This document shows positions 35,766 to 44,989 of a stretch of 64,000 nucleotides of DNA, one piece after another. The DNA is taken from positions 1-64,000 of the forward strand of contig NZ_JAMQKC010000004.1 of the NCBI RefSeq assembly GCF_028416595.1, given 5' to 3'. The stretch is from Aquibacillus salsiterrae (GTDB lineage Bacteria; Bacillota; Bacilli; Bacillales; Amphibacillaceae). The position numbers and the translations under genes were made by a program. Every line of letters begins with the position of its first letter. Position 1 is the first letter of the stretch. Below the pieces are notes generated by a model. That model made no database searches. It was not told the DNA's origin and saw only the letters and a list, made by a program, of their open reading frames with translations.

Positions 35766-37082
35766 TTAATTCGATTTTTTATTCAACGGAGAACTCTTGA
35801 TGACATTTCCTGTTAGACTTAATACAAACTCACTAAACATTGAATTGGACCAAGCAAACCATTTTCTAGTAAATTCACACGAATTATCAGCATTAAACCC
35901 CTCGTGCATATAGCCCATTCCACCATCTGTATTAATTAAGTATTCTAATAATTGGTTGCGTTCTTCCGGAGAACGGGAGGTCATCCCTTGTACAGATAAA
36001 GCAATATGCCAAATATAATGATCTGGAGTGTGAGGACTCCCTATTCCTTTGGCTTGCTTACCTTCATAGTAATAAGGATTCTCTCTACTCAAGATTAGCT
36101 GCCTAGTATTAAGATACGTTTCATTATCCCAATCGCAATAACCTAAATAAGGAGCAGATAACAAACTAGGTACATTAGCATCATCCATTAACACATAATT
36201 ACCTTTACCATTCGTTTCATAAACGTATACCCTTCCATGTAGAGGATGTTCAATTGTCCCAAAATGTTCGATACCATCTCTTATTTCTGTTGCGAGGGAA
36301 TCACATTCTTTTGCTAACCCTAAATCCCCCATCCGCTCGGCAATTTCCGTAGCGTACCTTAATACAACAACAGCAAACATATTAGAAGGTATATGATAGC
36401 CGTATAGGCATGCGTCATCACTTGGTCGGAATCCTGACCAAGTCATACCAGTCCAGTCAGTGTCTGCCCCCTTGCCGTCGTTAGTTAACGTATCTGTTGA
36501 ATTACCGTTTCTTCGGAGAAACCGGTAAGACGATTGCTCTCCATGTCTTTGCTCAACTCTCCAAATTTCAATGATTGTCTTCAAAACGGAGTCAAAGGTA
36601 CTATCAAAAATTGAAAAGTCTTCTGTCTCCTGCCAATAAAAATAGGCCAGCTGTATCGGAAAACACAGGGAGTCTATCTCATACTTTCTTTCCCAGACAA
36701 TTGGCGACATGTCGGTCTCGTCCGTTTGATGCCCCATCCCGTTCGGATTTTGATTAAATGCATTAGCATATGGATCTTCTAATATATAATAAAACTGTCT
36801 TTTTATAACACCTTTAATTAGCCCACGTATTTGTTCATCTTTTGATGCTACCATTAAATAAGGCCTAACTTGTAAAGCCGAGTCTCTTAACCACATTGCA
36901 GGTATGTCTCCTGTCACCACAAAAGTCGTACCATCATGTAACTGCTTTAAGGTTGTCTGATATGTATTTAAAAAACAATTTTCAAAAAGTTTTGATATCT
37001 TTCTGTTTTCAGAAAAAATTTTTTCCACTTCTGCTATTAATGAATGAAAAGATTCTGGAATTTCTTTAGTAATGACCTTCAT
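35766..37082 (-). CDS. Glycoside hydrolase family 125, exo-alpha-1,6-mannosidase
   Basis: A 438-residue enzyme of GH125, the metal-independent inverting alpha-mannosidases. Family-typical stretches are DGTTFVVTGDIPAMWLRDSALQVRPY, NQNPNGMGHQTDETDMSPIVWERKYEIDSL split over about residues 110-140, and TDWTGMTWSGFRPSDDA. Near the C-terminus is GGMGYMHEGFNADNS, then FTRKWFAWSNSMF. There is no signal peptide, so it acts on imported oligosaccharides. It fits the ABC importer upstream, suggesting the operon handles short alpha-mannosides, perhaps from mannoproteins or N-glycans. AGGAGG is well placed. The length is normal. Confidence 0.93.
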   Translation of the reverse strand: MKVITKEIPESFHSLIAEVEKIFSENRKISKLFENCFLNTYQTTLKQLHDGTTFVVTGDIPAMWLRDSALQVRPYLMVASKDEQIRGLIKGVIKRQFYYILEDPYANAFNQNPNGMGHQTDETDMSPIVWERKYEIDSLCFPIQLAYFYWQETEDFSIFDSTFDSVLKTIIEIWRVEQRHGEQSSYRFLRRNGNSTDTLTNDGKGADTDWTGMTWSGFRPSDDACLYGYHIPSNMFAVVVLRYATEIAERMGDLGLAKECDSLATEIRDGIEHFGTIEHPLHGRVYVYETNGKGNYVLMDDANVPSLLSAPYLGYCDWDNETYLNTRQLILSRENPYYYEGKQAKGIGSPHTPDHYIWHIALSVQGMTSRSPEERNQLLEYLINTDGGMGYMHEGFNADNSCEFTRKWFAWSNSMFSEFVLSLTGNVIKSSPLNKKSN

Positions 37083-37097
37083 TTGTTCCTCCTATTA

Positions 37098-37781
37098 TTA
37101 AGGTTGAATATTCTTGAAAACTCTTACAAATCCCAAAAATGAGATATAGGCAATCAAGGAACCTAAGAAAAACGGAATAAAAAAAGTGCTAATTTGAAAA
37201 CTAACATAGATGAACAAAACACTAATTAACCCTATACCAAAAGAGATGACAGGATTCCCAAAGGTAAAAAAAATAGCGTTTCTCAGCCCAGAAACAATAC
37301 CCGAGTACACATGAACTGTTACAGCAAAGAAATAAAGCGTGAAGACAAATAAAATTAAGGACAATGCGATAAACAAATAGGAAAATAACTCACTAAGGTT
37401 CTGCGCGAAAAAATAATAATCTACTGCTAAAATCACCCACAGAAACGAAATGATGCAACCCCCAATGACACTATGCTTGTAATTATCTTTGTAATAAAAC
37501 CAAAAACTTTTAACTATTTTCAGTTCTACCTCATCATCCAAAATCTTTTTACGTATAACCCCAAACATAGCTGTAGTAGAAGGAAAGAAAACAAATGGAG
37601 TCAACATTAAAATCATGGTTACTAACAGAATATATTGCTCAATTTCATCTATTAACAACATGGAAATTGATAAATAGACAATAGGTAAATTAAAAATAAA
37701 CCAGATAATGTTTACTGTTACAAACACAAGTATCCAATCAGTGATTTTATAAACCCTACCCGTTAAGCCATCAAGCTCCAT
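37098..37781 (-). CDS. DUF624/YesL-family membrane protein
   Basis: A 227-residue protein with about five to six membrane segments. The start GLTGRVYKITDWILVFVTVNIIWFIFNLPIV and the FPSTTAMFGVIRK segment identify the YesL/DUF624 family. These proteins accompany carbohydrate ABC importers in Firmicutes; their role is not known, though a helper function in uptake or sensing is often assumed. I prefer the ATG at 37781, preceded by AAGGA, to the ATG at 37799 which lacks a ribosome binding site. A 30-bp perfect palindrome lies just upstream, inside the operon. It is followed 15 bp later by the mannosidase gene. Confidence 0.82.
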   Translation of the reverse strand: MELDGLTGRVYKITDWILVFVTVNIIWFIFNLPIVYLSISMLLIDEIEQYILLVTMILMLTPFVFFPSTTAMFGVIRKKILDDEVELKIVKSFWFYYKDNYKHSVIGGCIISFLWVILAVDYYFFAQNLSELFSYLFIALSLILFVFTLYFFAVTVHVYSGIVSGLRNAIFFTFGNPVISFGIGLISVLFIYVSFQISTFFIPFFLGSLIAYISFLGFVRVFKNIQP

Positions 37782-37803
37782 TACATCCTTCCCCCCCATT
37801 ATT

Positions 37804-37833
37804 GTAAATTGGAGACCAAGGTCTCCAATTTAC
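37804..37833. repeat. Perfect 30-bp palindrome inside the mannoside operon
   Basis: GTAAATTGGAGACC and its exact complement flank two adenines, giving a 14-bp stem. It lies between the first Gfo/Idh gene and the YesL-like gene. No T-tract follows on the transcribed strand, so it may be an mRNA stability or processing stem, a partial terminator, or an operator. Confidence 0.8.
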
Positions 37834-37844
37834 TTATTTAAAGT

Positions 37845-38933
37845 TCAAATTTGCGGTAAGTGAATGTCAACTTCCTTCCCTTTTTCGGATGACCTTAAAA
37901 CACCATCAATAATTGCTTGATTGATAAGTATTTGTTCCCCAGGAATTGGGGCAGGTTTGTTCTCCTTAATCGAAACTACAAAATCTCGTACCTTTTCTTT
38001 GAATATATCAATATTATGAGACTGAACAGGGATTGCAGTGCTGACATGATGATTATCAATATCATGGAATAAACTTATTGAGCCAATACCCCCATCCCAT
38101 ACTCCACTCCAAGGGCCACTTCCTGCGGGCGTTAGCTTAAGCCCTGCATCAGTACCCAGAAATAGAGTCGGTCCCAGGGAATCCATATGCATCGCCCATG
38201 ATATTTTAAAATTCAGGACCTTGCCTCCCTCTAATCGAACCATAGCCACCCCAAAATCTTCCACTTCAAATTTTTCCGCTTCTGGATGGTAAGTTGGATT
38301 GGTACCAAAGTAATTAGATGTATAAGCTGAAACTGTTAATGGCTTTGGATAACCCAAAGCATTTAAAGCTAAATCTAAAGAGTAACATCCGATATCTGCC
38401 ATTGCACCAGCTCCAGCAAGTCCCTTGTTTATAAAAGTCCCTCCAGGCATTCCTCTACGACGTCCCCCACCAGTCTGAACATAATACACATTACCTAATT
38501 TTCCAGATTGAACAATCTCTTTGACCGCCTGCATATTTGGATCATACCGCGGTTGAAATCCAACCGACAAAATTTTATCTTGTTTTTTAGCGGCTTCAAC
38601 CATTTCTATACCTTGGTCTAGAGTTACTGCTAATGGCTTTTCAACAAGAACATGTTTGTTAGCATTTAAGGAGTCAATACTTGTTCGATGATGAGCTACA
38701 TTTGGTGTACATACACTTACTCCGTCTAGATCCAACTCCAATAACCTGTTATGATCTTCAAAAGACTGAGCACCTTTAAGGTTTAATCTATCTATAAATT
38801 CCCTCGCCTTTCCAGGAACAACATCGGCAACCCCAACAATTTCAACATCTTCATTCATTTCCAGGTATGCTTTCGCATGTGCTGCAGCAATTCCACCACT
38901 ACCGATAATCCCAATTTTCACTACTTTCCCCAT
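37845..38933 (-). CDS. Gfo/Idh/MocA family oxidoreductase
   Basis: A 362-residue NAD(P)-dependent sugar dehydrogenase. The Rossmann fold begins VKIGIIGSGGIAAAHAKAYLE. The catalytic loop motif is HVLVEKPLAV with Glu-Lys-Pro, and GAGAMADIGCYSLDLALNALG holds the active-site Asp and surrounding residues. Substrate specificity cannot be read. In this operon it works with a second Gfo/Idh protein and a sugar isomerase, a set often used to oxidise and epimerise unusual sugars or inositol-like compounds. AAGGGG precedes the ATG. It is separated from the second Gfo/Idh gene by 13 bp. Confidence 0.9.
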   Translation of the reverse strand: MGKVVKIGIIGSGGIAAAHAKAYLEMNEDVEIVGVADVVPGKAREFIDRLNLKGAQSFEDHNRLLELDLDGVSVCTPNVAHHRTSIDSLNANKHVLVEKPLAVTLDQGIEMVEAAKKQDKILSVGFQPRYDPNMQAVKEIVQSGKLGNVYYVQTGGGRRRGMPGGTFINKGLAGAGAMADIGCYSLDLALNALGYPKPLTVSAYTSNYFGTNPTYHPEAEKFEVEDFGVAMVRLEGGKVLNFKISWAMHMDSLGPTLFLGTDAGLKLTPAGSGPWSGVWDGGIGSISLFHDIDNHHVSTAIPVQSHNIDIFKEKVRDFVVSIKENKPAPIPGEQILINQAIIDGVLRSSEKGKEVDIHLPQI

Positions 38934-38946
38934 TTTGATTAACCCC

Positions 38947-39918
38947 TTATTTGTTTTTTCTCGGCGAATAGCCGGCAGATTGATAAATAGCCTCTGTTAA
39001 TTTAACTACTTCTTTCGCAAAATAACCCGGTACCAAAGCCTCATGCTTACCTAAAATTGCATCAATAAAACTTTTGTCTTGATTGGTCTCTTTTGCCGGT
39101 AAATCAGGTGTTTCTACAACTCCTCCTAATCTACGAATTGTAATTTTCCCATTTTCATAAAAGATTCCACCCGTTTCACCACAGAACACATACGTTTCAT
39201 GCCAGCAAGGAGCATATCCAATGATATTCAACCCCACAAGTACATCTTGATCAAAACGTAATGAGGTGAAGGAATCTAATTCAACATTTGAATTATGTGT
39301 CTCTATTTGGGTACTCACTTCGGTAACGGATAAACCTGTTGTCCATAAAAGCACATCAATAATGTGACTACCTGAATCCATTAACATTCCGCCCCCAGAT
39401 AACAAGGGATCTTGACGCCAAGTGCCTTCTGTTAAATGTTTCCAATCTTGATATAACGAAGCAGTTACGGATGTTAACTTTCCTATTTCACCGTTGCTAA
39501 TTGTATCTTTAATAAACAAAAATTCCGGTTCGAAATGACGCTGATAGGAGACTTGAAGGACTTTATTATAATTATTTGCTGTATCAATTAGTTTCTGAGC
39601 TCCCTCCTCTGAACACGCCATCGGCTTTTCGATTAATACGTGACATCCATGCTTCAAAGAATCCATCGCTTGGTTGAAATGAAGAGTATGGAGACTACAG
39701 ATTACAATTGCAGTCAGTTCAATTTCTTTTAACATCTCTCGGTGGTCACTATATTCTTTTACGTCCTCTAACTGGAATTTTGAGATGATAATATCTCTAT
39801 TCTTTTTATCCGGATCGACCACAGCCGTTATTTCCACATAATTCAGTTTAGATAATTGTTGTACATGAATGTGGGATATACCTCCAGTTCCAATGATTCC
39901 TATTTTAACTTTCTCCAT
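38947..39918 (-). CDS. Gfo/Idh/MocA family oxidoreductase (second)
   Basis: A 323-residue paralogue of the neighbouring dehydrogenase. It has VKIGIIGTGGISHIHVQQLS, HVLIEKPMACS and SGGGMLMDSGSHIIDVLLW in the expected places. It is about 40 residues shorter at the C-terminus, so the two probably have different substrates. It lies between the isomerase and the first Gfo/Idh gene. Paired Gfo/Idh enzymes can act in sequence to oxidise and re-reduce a sugar at one carbon. Whether this pair does so is inference from the operon. The ATG is preceded by AGGGTG. Confidence 0.88.
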   Translation of the reverse strand: MEKVKIGIIGTGGISHIHVQQLSKLNYVEITAVVDPDKKNRDIIISKFQLEDVKEYSDHREMLKEIELTAIVICSLHTLHFNQAMDSLKHGCHVLIEKPMACSEEGAQKLIDTANNYNKVLQVSYQRHFEPEFLFIKDTISNGEIGKLTSVTASLYQDWKHLTEGTWRQDPLLSGGGMLMDSGSHIIDVLLWTTGLSVTEVSTQIETHNSNVELDSFTSLRFDQDVLVGLNIIGYAPCWHETYVFCGETGGIFYENGKITIRRLGGVVETPDLPAKETNQDKSFIDAILGKHEALVPGYFAKEVVKLTEAIYQSAGYSPRKNK

Positions 39919-39996
39919 AGTTCACACCCTAAAAAATTATTTGAAATCCTAAACTATCCAGAAACTATTGGTCCATTAAATAAATAGTTTATTCAT

Positions 39997-40875
39997 CTAT
40001 TTAAAAAAGATTTCGAGATGTTCTTTAGCCTTTATAATCCCCTGTCTTTCGGATTCTAGCGACCCCCAATATCGATGATCTTCCAATTCAATACTAACAG
40101 GACCTCGATATCCTACTTTCTCCAAACGAATTGCTACTTTACCCCAATTAACCTCACCTTGCCCAGGAATGGTATATCGCCAGGAACCTTCAGAAAAATC
40201 ATATTTATGTCCAAATGTAGATGGTAAATGACCAAATTCATATAAATCATCTGTTAGAATTTCAGCATCCTTACCATGACAATAATTTACATACTCCCCA
40301 AACTCTGTTAAAAATCTCAAATAATCAATTCCCAAACGAACTAAATGGGAAGGATCATAATTAAACCCAAAATGTTTTGAAGGTATTTCCTTAATCATCG
40401 CCCTTAACATTTCTGGTGTACACCCAATAGTAGGGTATTGAGGCGCTGGTCCAGGATATCCTTCTAGAGCAATAAAAATCCCATTTTCTTCTGCACTTCT
40501 TACTATTTCAGGAAATGTTTCTTTCCAGAGATTAAAACTTTCTTCACGAGTCATGTTTATATCTTCTGGAATAAGACACATAAACATTACTTTGGCACCA
40601 AATTCAGACATTTCAACCATCTGATTCTTAACCTTATCCACTGCCGCATCGCGAGTTTTTTTGTCCACACTTAGCAACTTTGTTTTACCAACTGCTCCAA
40701 CTCCATCTATCGACCCTATTTCCAACCCGATATTTTTACAGATTTCCTTTACTTCCTTATTAATGTAAGGTAAGTCAATTACATCCAATCCAACTTTAGC
40801 AGCCCATTGAGTTGCTTCTTCTAAACCTTGTTTTGCTATATTCGGTGACAATCTCATCCCAATTTTATAATTCAT
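39997..40875 (-). CDS. Sugar phosphate isomerase/epimerase (TIM barrel, AP endonuclease 2-like)
   Basis: A 292-residue TIM-barrel protein of the IolE/IolH-like family. Metal-binding residues are probably the Glu of IALEGYPG, the Asp-x-x-His of FNYDPSHLVRLG, and His of YCHGKDAEI. The last is the Glu of GPVSIELEDHRYWGS. These proteins isomerise or epimerise keto sugars or keto-inositols with a divalent metal. They commonly partner Gfo/Idh dehydrogenases, as here. The GAGGGG site and ATG are clear. A 65-bp gap separates it from the permease gene upstream. Confidence 0.87.
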   Translation of the reverse strand: MNYKIGMRLSPNIAKQGLEEATQWAAKVGLDVIDLPYINKEVKEICKNIGLEIGSIDGVGAVGKTKLLSVDKKTRDAAVDKVKNQMVEMSEFGAKVMFMCLIPEDINMTREESFNLWKETFPEIVRSAEENGIFIALEGYPGPAPQYPTIGCTPEMLRAMIKEIPSKHFGFNYDPSHLVRLGIDYLRFLTEFGEYVNYCHGKDAEILTDDLYEFGHLPSTFGHKYDFSEGSWRYTIPGQGEVNWGKVAIRLEKVGYRGPVSIELEDHRYWGSLESERQGIIKAKEHLEIFFK

Positions 40876-40940
40876 AATATTTCCCCTCTCTACCTGATTT
40901 TTATTTTTTGCTTGATGATCTTAAATTCATCCAAGCGCCT

Positions 40941-41774
40941 TTACTTTATCCCACTAAACGTAATCCCCTGAATAAATGTCTTTTGCATAAAGAAAAATAA
41001 AATAATGATAGGCATCGTCATCATTGTAGATACAGCCATCATTAAGCCCCATTCAGTACCTTTTTGACTTTGAAACTGTTGAAGCCCTAAAGATAAAGTA
41101 TATTTAGAATCCTCCGTCAAATAGAGCAACGGCCCAATAAAGTCAGTCCAAACATTCATAAATTGAAACAATCCTATTGCCAGAACAGCAGGCTTTGCTA
41201 AAGGAAGCATAATTTGCCAGTAGATTCTAAATTCACTAGCACCATCGATTTTAGCTGCATCTCTTAAGGTATTAGGTAAGCCCATAAAAAATTGTCTCAT
41301 TAAAAAAATAGAAAATGGTACCCCAAAAAAAGCAGGGACAATCAACGGAAGAGGCGTTCCTACCCAACCTAATTTATTAAATAGGAGGAACAACGGAATC
41401 ATCGTTACCTGCATTGGAATCATCATAACGGCAATTGTGATCACAAATAACACATTACGACCTTTCCACTCTAATTTTGCGAAACTGTACGCAACTAAAG
41501 GACAGGATAATACGACACCCAAGGTACTGAACACCGTAATAGCCGTAGTGTTCTTTAAATAAGTATAAAAAGGAATATACTGAGTTGCATCGACATAATT
41601 CCTCCATTGAAAAGGATTTGGAATCCATTCAGGAGGATAAGTAAATACTTGCGTTATTGGTTTCAGCGATGTTGACACCATCCAGACAAAAGGAATAATA
41701 AAAAAGGCAGATGCAGCTAATAAACACACCTGCGCTAAGGTTACCTGGAACTTTTTCTTTATTTTTGGTTGCAC
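40941..41774 (-). CDS. Sugar ABC transporter permease, MalG type
   Basis: A 277-residue inner-membrane permease of the CUT1 family with six membrane segments. The EAA loop reads LRDAAKIDGASEFRIYWQIMLPLAKP, which contacts the ATPase. The start is a GTG 6 bp after GGAGGG. It pairs with the MalF-type permease gene just upstream. No ATPase gene is in this operon, so a shared ATPase such as MsmX is presumably used, as is common in Bacillus CUT1 importers. The C-terminal GITFSGIKG-like end is typical. Confidence 0.92.
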   Translation of the reverse strand: MQPKIKKKFQVTLAQVCLLAASAFFIIPFVWMVSTSLKPITQVFTYPPEWIPNPFQWRNYVDATQYIPFYTYLKNTTAITVFSTLGVVLSCPLVAYSFAKLEWKGRNVLFVITIAVMMIPMQVTMIPLFLLFNKLGWVGTPLPLIVPAFFGVPFSIFLMRQFFMGLPNTLRDAAKIDGASEFRIYWQIMLPLAKPAVLAIGLFQFMNVWTDFIGPLLYLTEDSKYTLSLGLQQFQSQKGTEWGLMMAVSTMMTMPIIILFFFMQKTFIQGITFSGIK

Positions 41775-41786
41775 TTTTAACCCTCC

Positions 41787-42740
41787 TTATTTCCCTTGAT
41801 AATGAACCCAACGTTTTGACGTAATAAATATAACCGCCGTTAAAGCCATAATGATGACAAACAGAATCCAGGCCATCGCAGAAGCGTAACCCATCTTAAA
41901 AAATTTAAATGCATTATCGTACAAATACATTACATAGAACGTCAAAGAATTTGCAGGTGTCCCTTGACCTTGTGTCATTGTATACGGTAATGTAAACTGC
42001 TGAAAAGCTCCTATTGAACCCATTACCAAATTAAAGAAAATGACCGGGGTTAATAATGGAAGTGTTACACTAATTGTCTTTTGGAACCAATTAGCACCAT
42101 CAACTTCAGCAGCTTCATAAAGCTCATTCGGAATGTCACCTAATCCAGCAAGATAGATGATGACAGGTTGACCAATCGCCCATAAGGACATTAATATCAA
42201 GGATGGTTTTGACCATAATTCACTTCCAAGCCAATTCGGCCCTGGAATACCAACTACATCAAGCAATGAATTAACTAATCCGAAACCAGGATTCAATAGC
42301 CACATCCACAGAACCGCCAAGGCTACCTGTGGAACTAAGGTAGGTAAAAAGAAAATAGTGCGATAGATTGCCATTCCTTTTACTTTCATGTTAAGCATCA
42401 TCGCTAAAGCTACACCAATAATAATACTTAAGGGAACGAAAAATACCGCAAAGTAAACCGTGTTGTAAATGGATTTCCAAAACAATTCATCGTTGAATAA
42501 TTTATAGTAATTTTCTAGTCCTACAAATTCTCCCGGCTGTAATATACTGTAAGTCGTAAAACTGTAATAGATAGAAGAGAAGAGTGGAAATGCATAAAAC
42601 AACACCAGACCAATAATCCAAGGAGATGCAAATAACCAACCTGGTATTGATGAACTTTTCGTTAGCTTTTTTCGTTGTTTCGCAACTACCGGCGCGTGAA
42701 CAGCAGTGTTTATTTGCTCATTCTTAATTTCTTGTTTCAA
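41787..42740 (-). CDS. Sugar ABC transporter permease, MalF type
   Basis: A 317-residue CUT1 permease with six membrane segments and no large periplasmic loop. The first helix region is WLFASPWIIGLVLFYAFPLFSSIYYS and the EAA loop is ELYEAAEVDGANWFQKTISVTLPLLTP. The start is TTG behind GGAGGGG. It forms the translocation pore with the MalG-type partner encoded 12 bp downstream, and receives sugar from the lipoprotein encoded upstream. Its plain architecture contrasts with the loop-bearing MalF-type permease at 49.2-50.6 kb. Confidence 0.92.
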   Translation of the reverse strand: MKQEIKNEQINTAVHAPVVAKQRKKLTKSSSIPGWLFASPWIIGLVLFYAFPLFSSIYYSFTTYSILQPGEFVGLENYYKLFNDELFWKSIYNTVYFAVFFVPLSIIIGVALAMMLNMKVKGMAIYRTIFFLPTLVPQVALAVLWMWLLNPGFGLVNSLLDVVGIPGPNWLGSELWSKPSLILMSLWAIGQPVIIYLAGLGDIPNELYEAAEVDGANWFQKTISVTLPLLTPVIFFNLVMGSIGAFQQFTLPYTMTQGQGTPANSLTFYVMYLYDNAFKFFKMGYASAMAWILFVIIMALTAVIFITSKRWVHYQGK

Positions 42741-42801
42741 AGAGTTTCCCCTCCTTCTGTTGTTAAGGCAAGGAGAGCAATCTCCCTGCCTTTATTACTA
42801 C

Positions 42802-44124
42802 CTATTCTTTTAACGCCGAGTTCACTTTTTCATTTACTTTAGTTAGAATTTCCTCTGGAGTACCATTTCCACGCGTTGCACCTTCAACAGCGGATGCTAA
42901 TTCATTCCAATAAAGTGATCCTTGAGTCATTACTGGCCTTGCATGAGATTCAGGAAGGATTTTGATAAACTGACTGAAGATCGGGTCATCTTTGTACCCA
43001 AGTTCTTCGTTTACTGAATCAATTACAGAAAAGTCTCGACTTATTTTACTAAATATTTTTTGTCCTTCTTCACCACCAAAAAACTTCAAAAATTCCCATG
43101 CCGCTTCCTTATTCTTTGCCCCTTTAGGAATTACAACTGACCAACCACCGGACCATGTCGTAAAGTTATCTCCTGTAGGAGTAGGCATAGGGGCAACACC
43201 GTAATTCAAGTCAGGTTTAAACTTTTCAATACTCGCTACACCAAAGTTACCATCTATTTTCATACTAAGTTGTCCGGTCAAAAACGGATCCATCGCCCCG
43301 GATCCCTGCGAATCTGTGAATCCAGCGATATCCTCTACTCCGTATTCCTTAGCGAAATCAGTAATCCATTGTAATGCTTCGACGTTTTTTGGATTATTTG
43401 CAGTTGCTGTTTGAGTAGAAGAGTCATAAAACTTTCCACCAAATGACCAACCCCATCCATAGAACCATCCTTGACCATACCAAGGTATAAAGCCAATTCG
43501 TTTAAATCTGTTCCCATCCTTTATAGTTAATTTCTTAGCAGCCTCTTCTAGTTCTGCTATTGTACTCGGCGGGTTTTCCGGATCTAAGCCCACTTCTTCA
43601 AATTGGTCTTTATTATAAAATAGTAGTCTAGAATCTGTTGTCGTTGGAATTGCATATAAATCTCCTTCATAGCTTGCTTCTTTCCATGAAAATGGATAAT
43701 ATTTATCTTGTGTTATCCCAGAAGACTCAGCTAAATCAGTAAGCTTTTCTAAGGAACCCTGAGCAGCCCAAGACGCCACCTCAAATCTATCAAAATATGC
43801 AACATCAGGCGGATTCCCTCCAGCAATTGCCGTTAAGAGTTTTTCATTCTGCCCCTCACCTTGGTTAGCTATATATGATGCATTAACTTTAATATCAGGA
43901 TTCTGTTTTTCAAATTCTTTTATTACTTCCTCCACAGCATCACCAGATGTATCTGTCATAGAATGCCAGAAGGTTATCGTAGTTTTCCCTTTTCCTCCAC
44001 CAGAACCCGAATCTGCATTCGAGTCACCCGTACTAGTTTGATCACCTGATGAACAACCCGTAATAAGCCCGAAAGAAATAAACATTAGAAGAAATACCAA
44101 AAATTTCATTTTATTAATACTCAA
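42802..44124 (-). CDS. Sugar ABC transporter substrate-binding lipoprotein
   Basis: A 440-residue solute-binding protein of cluster 1. The signal peptide ends in a lipobox LITGC (Cys at about residue 25), followed by a Gly/Ser/Asp-rich linker, so it is a membrane-anchored lipoprotein. TITFWHSMTDTSGDAVEEVI is the usual start of the mature domain, and APMPTPTGDNFTTWSGGWSVVIPKGAKN is the typical hinge region. The TTG at 44124 lies about 7 bp after GGGAGG, so I accept it over the ATG at 44109. It is the first gene of the operon. Ligand identity is inferred as an alpha-mannoside from the GH125 gene. Confidence 0.92.
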   Translation of the reverse strand: MSINKMKFLVFLLMFISFGLITGCSSGDQTSTGDSNADSGSGGGKGKTTITFWHSMTDTSGDAVEEVIKEFEKQNPDIKVNASYIANQGEGQNEKLLTAIAGGNPPDVAYFDRFEVASWAAQGSLEKLTDLAESSGITQDKYYPFSWKEASYEGDLYAIPTTTDSRLLFYNKDQFEEVGLDPENPPSTIAELEEAAKKLTIKDGNRFKRIGFIPWYGQGWFYGWGWSFGGKFYDSSTQTATANNPKNVEALQWITDFAKEYGVEDIAGFTDSQGSGAMDPFLTGQLSMKIDGNFGVASIEKFKPDLNYGVAPMPTPTGDNFTTWSGGWSVVIPKGAKNKEAAWEFLKFFGGEEGQKIFSKISRDFSVIDSVNEELGYKDDPIFSQFIKILPESHARPVMTQGSLYWNELASAVEGATRGNGTPEEILTKVNEKVNSALKE

Positions 44125-44583
44125 AAATATACCTCCCGTTTGTTTTTTTAATGCAGGACTACACTAATTGACCCTCCCTCCCATATTTTTTATAAACAAA
44201 GCTAAAAGAAGCTCTGATTACAGATGAATGAAAAAGTTATTTGTTTTAGAGTGAAGATTCTTAGTTGAGGTTATGCGAAAGATGAGGTAAAACACAAAAC
44301 AATACATAAGTTAGTTGAGTTATATTGATATAATTATATAACATTTATATCCTTTGAATTAAAATCCCTTTAACACCTTACGATAAAAGGAAATAAAATG
44401 TTATTTTTTAAATTGTAACCGTTATCATTATTATACACAACAATTTTCGTATGTCAATAATACATTTTAAGTCATAGGTTATAAAACATATAATATTATA
44501 ACATTTAATTTAATTTTAGGAACACAGGCCCTTTCAATTAGATGATGATGCCAGATAATACAATTGTTTATCCCTTTTAAATA
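44125..44583. promoter_or_regulatory. Upstream region of the mannoside operon
   Basis: This AT-rich stretch holds the cre site at 44414-44427 and two AT-rich inverted repeats (about 44326-44349 and 44481-44503) that may bind the GntR-type regulator. No gene is visible. The exact promoter is not clear. Confidence 0.5.
44414..44427. promoter_or_regulatory. CcpA cre site upstream of the mannoside operon
   Basis: TGTAACCGTTATCA matches the catabolite responsive element consensus TGWAANCGNTNWCA at every defined position. It lies 290 bp upstream of the solute-binding gene, so repression by glucose is expected if the promoter is near it. Confidence 0.75.
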
Positions 44584-44844
44584 AAACAAGACAAGGGTCA
44601 GCGATCACCCTTGCCTTGTTATTCATCCATGAGAAAAATATGCTTAATTTGTTCCATTCATAAGCTTTTTCAATTCTTCTACCGATAGTTCCGTATACTT
44701 TGCAACTACATCGTAAGACATTCCATCTTCTAGCATTCTTTTCGCCATAATTGTTTTACCTTCTTCTCTCCCCTCAGCCTTCACTATTCTCTCAAACTCG
44801 CCCAAAGAAATTGGCATACTGTCGTCGCAGTTATTATAAACCAT
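44584..44844 (-). pseudogene. Rpn-family fragment B with terminator
   Basis: A 66-residue frame (44644-44844) is the same Rpn C-terminal tail as in fragment A, nearly identical in sequence, including SMPISLGEFERIVKAEGREE. The hairpin CAAGGGTCAGCGATCACCCTTG follows after the stop. The frame begins with ATG and GGAGG, which belong to the original gene's interior (an in-frame MVYNN), so it is not a true small gene. Fragment C lies 200 bp to the right in tandem. Confidence 0.7.
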
Positions 44845-44989
44845 TTCCTTTTCCTCCTTTGTTCGATTACTTGTTCTCTTAATTTTTTTGTTAATTCTAG
44901 TGGAATTTGTCGAAGAAGCGCAGGGACGAATCTTGCGCTTTCATTCAGATGATGTTGTTAGAACAAATTATTTACTCGTCAAATCAAAA

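Noticed and set aside
44644-44844. Small complete gene of 66 residues
   Set aside because: Its sequence is the tail of an Rpn-family protein found in several other truncated copies in the window.
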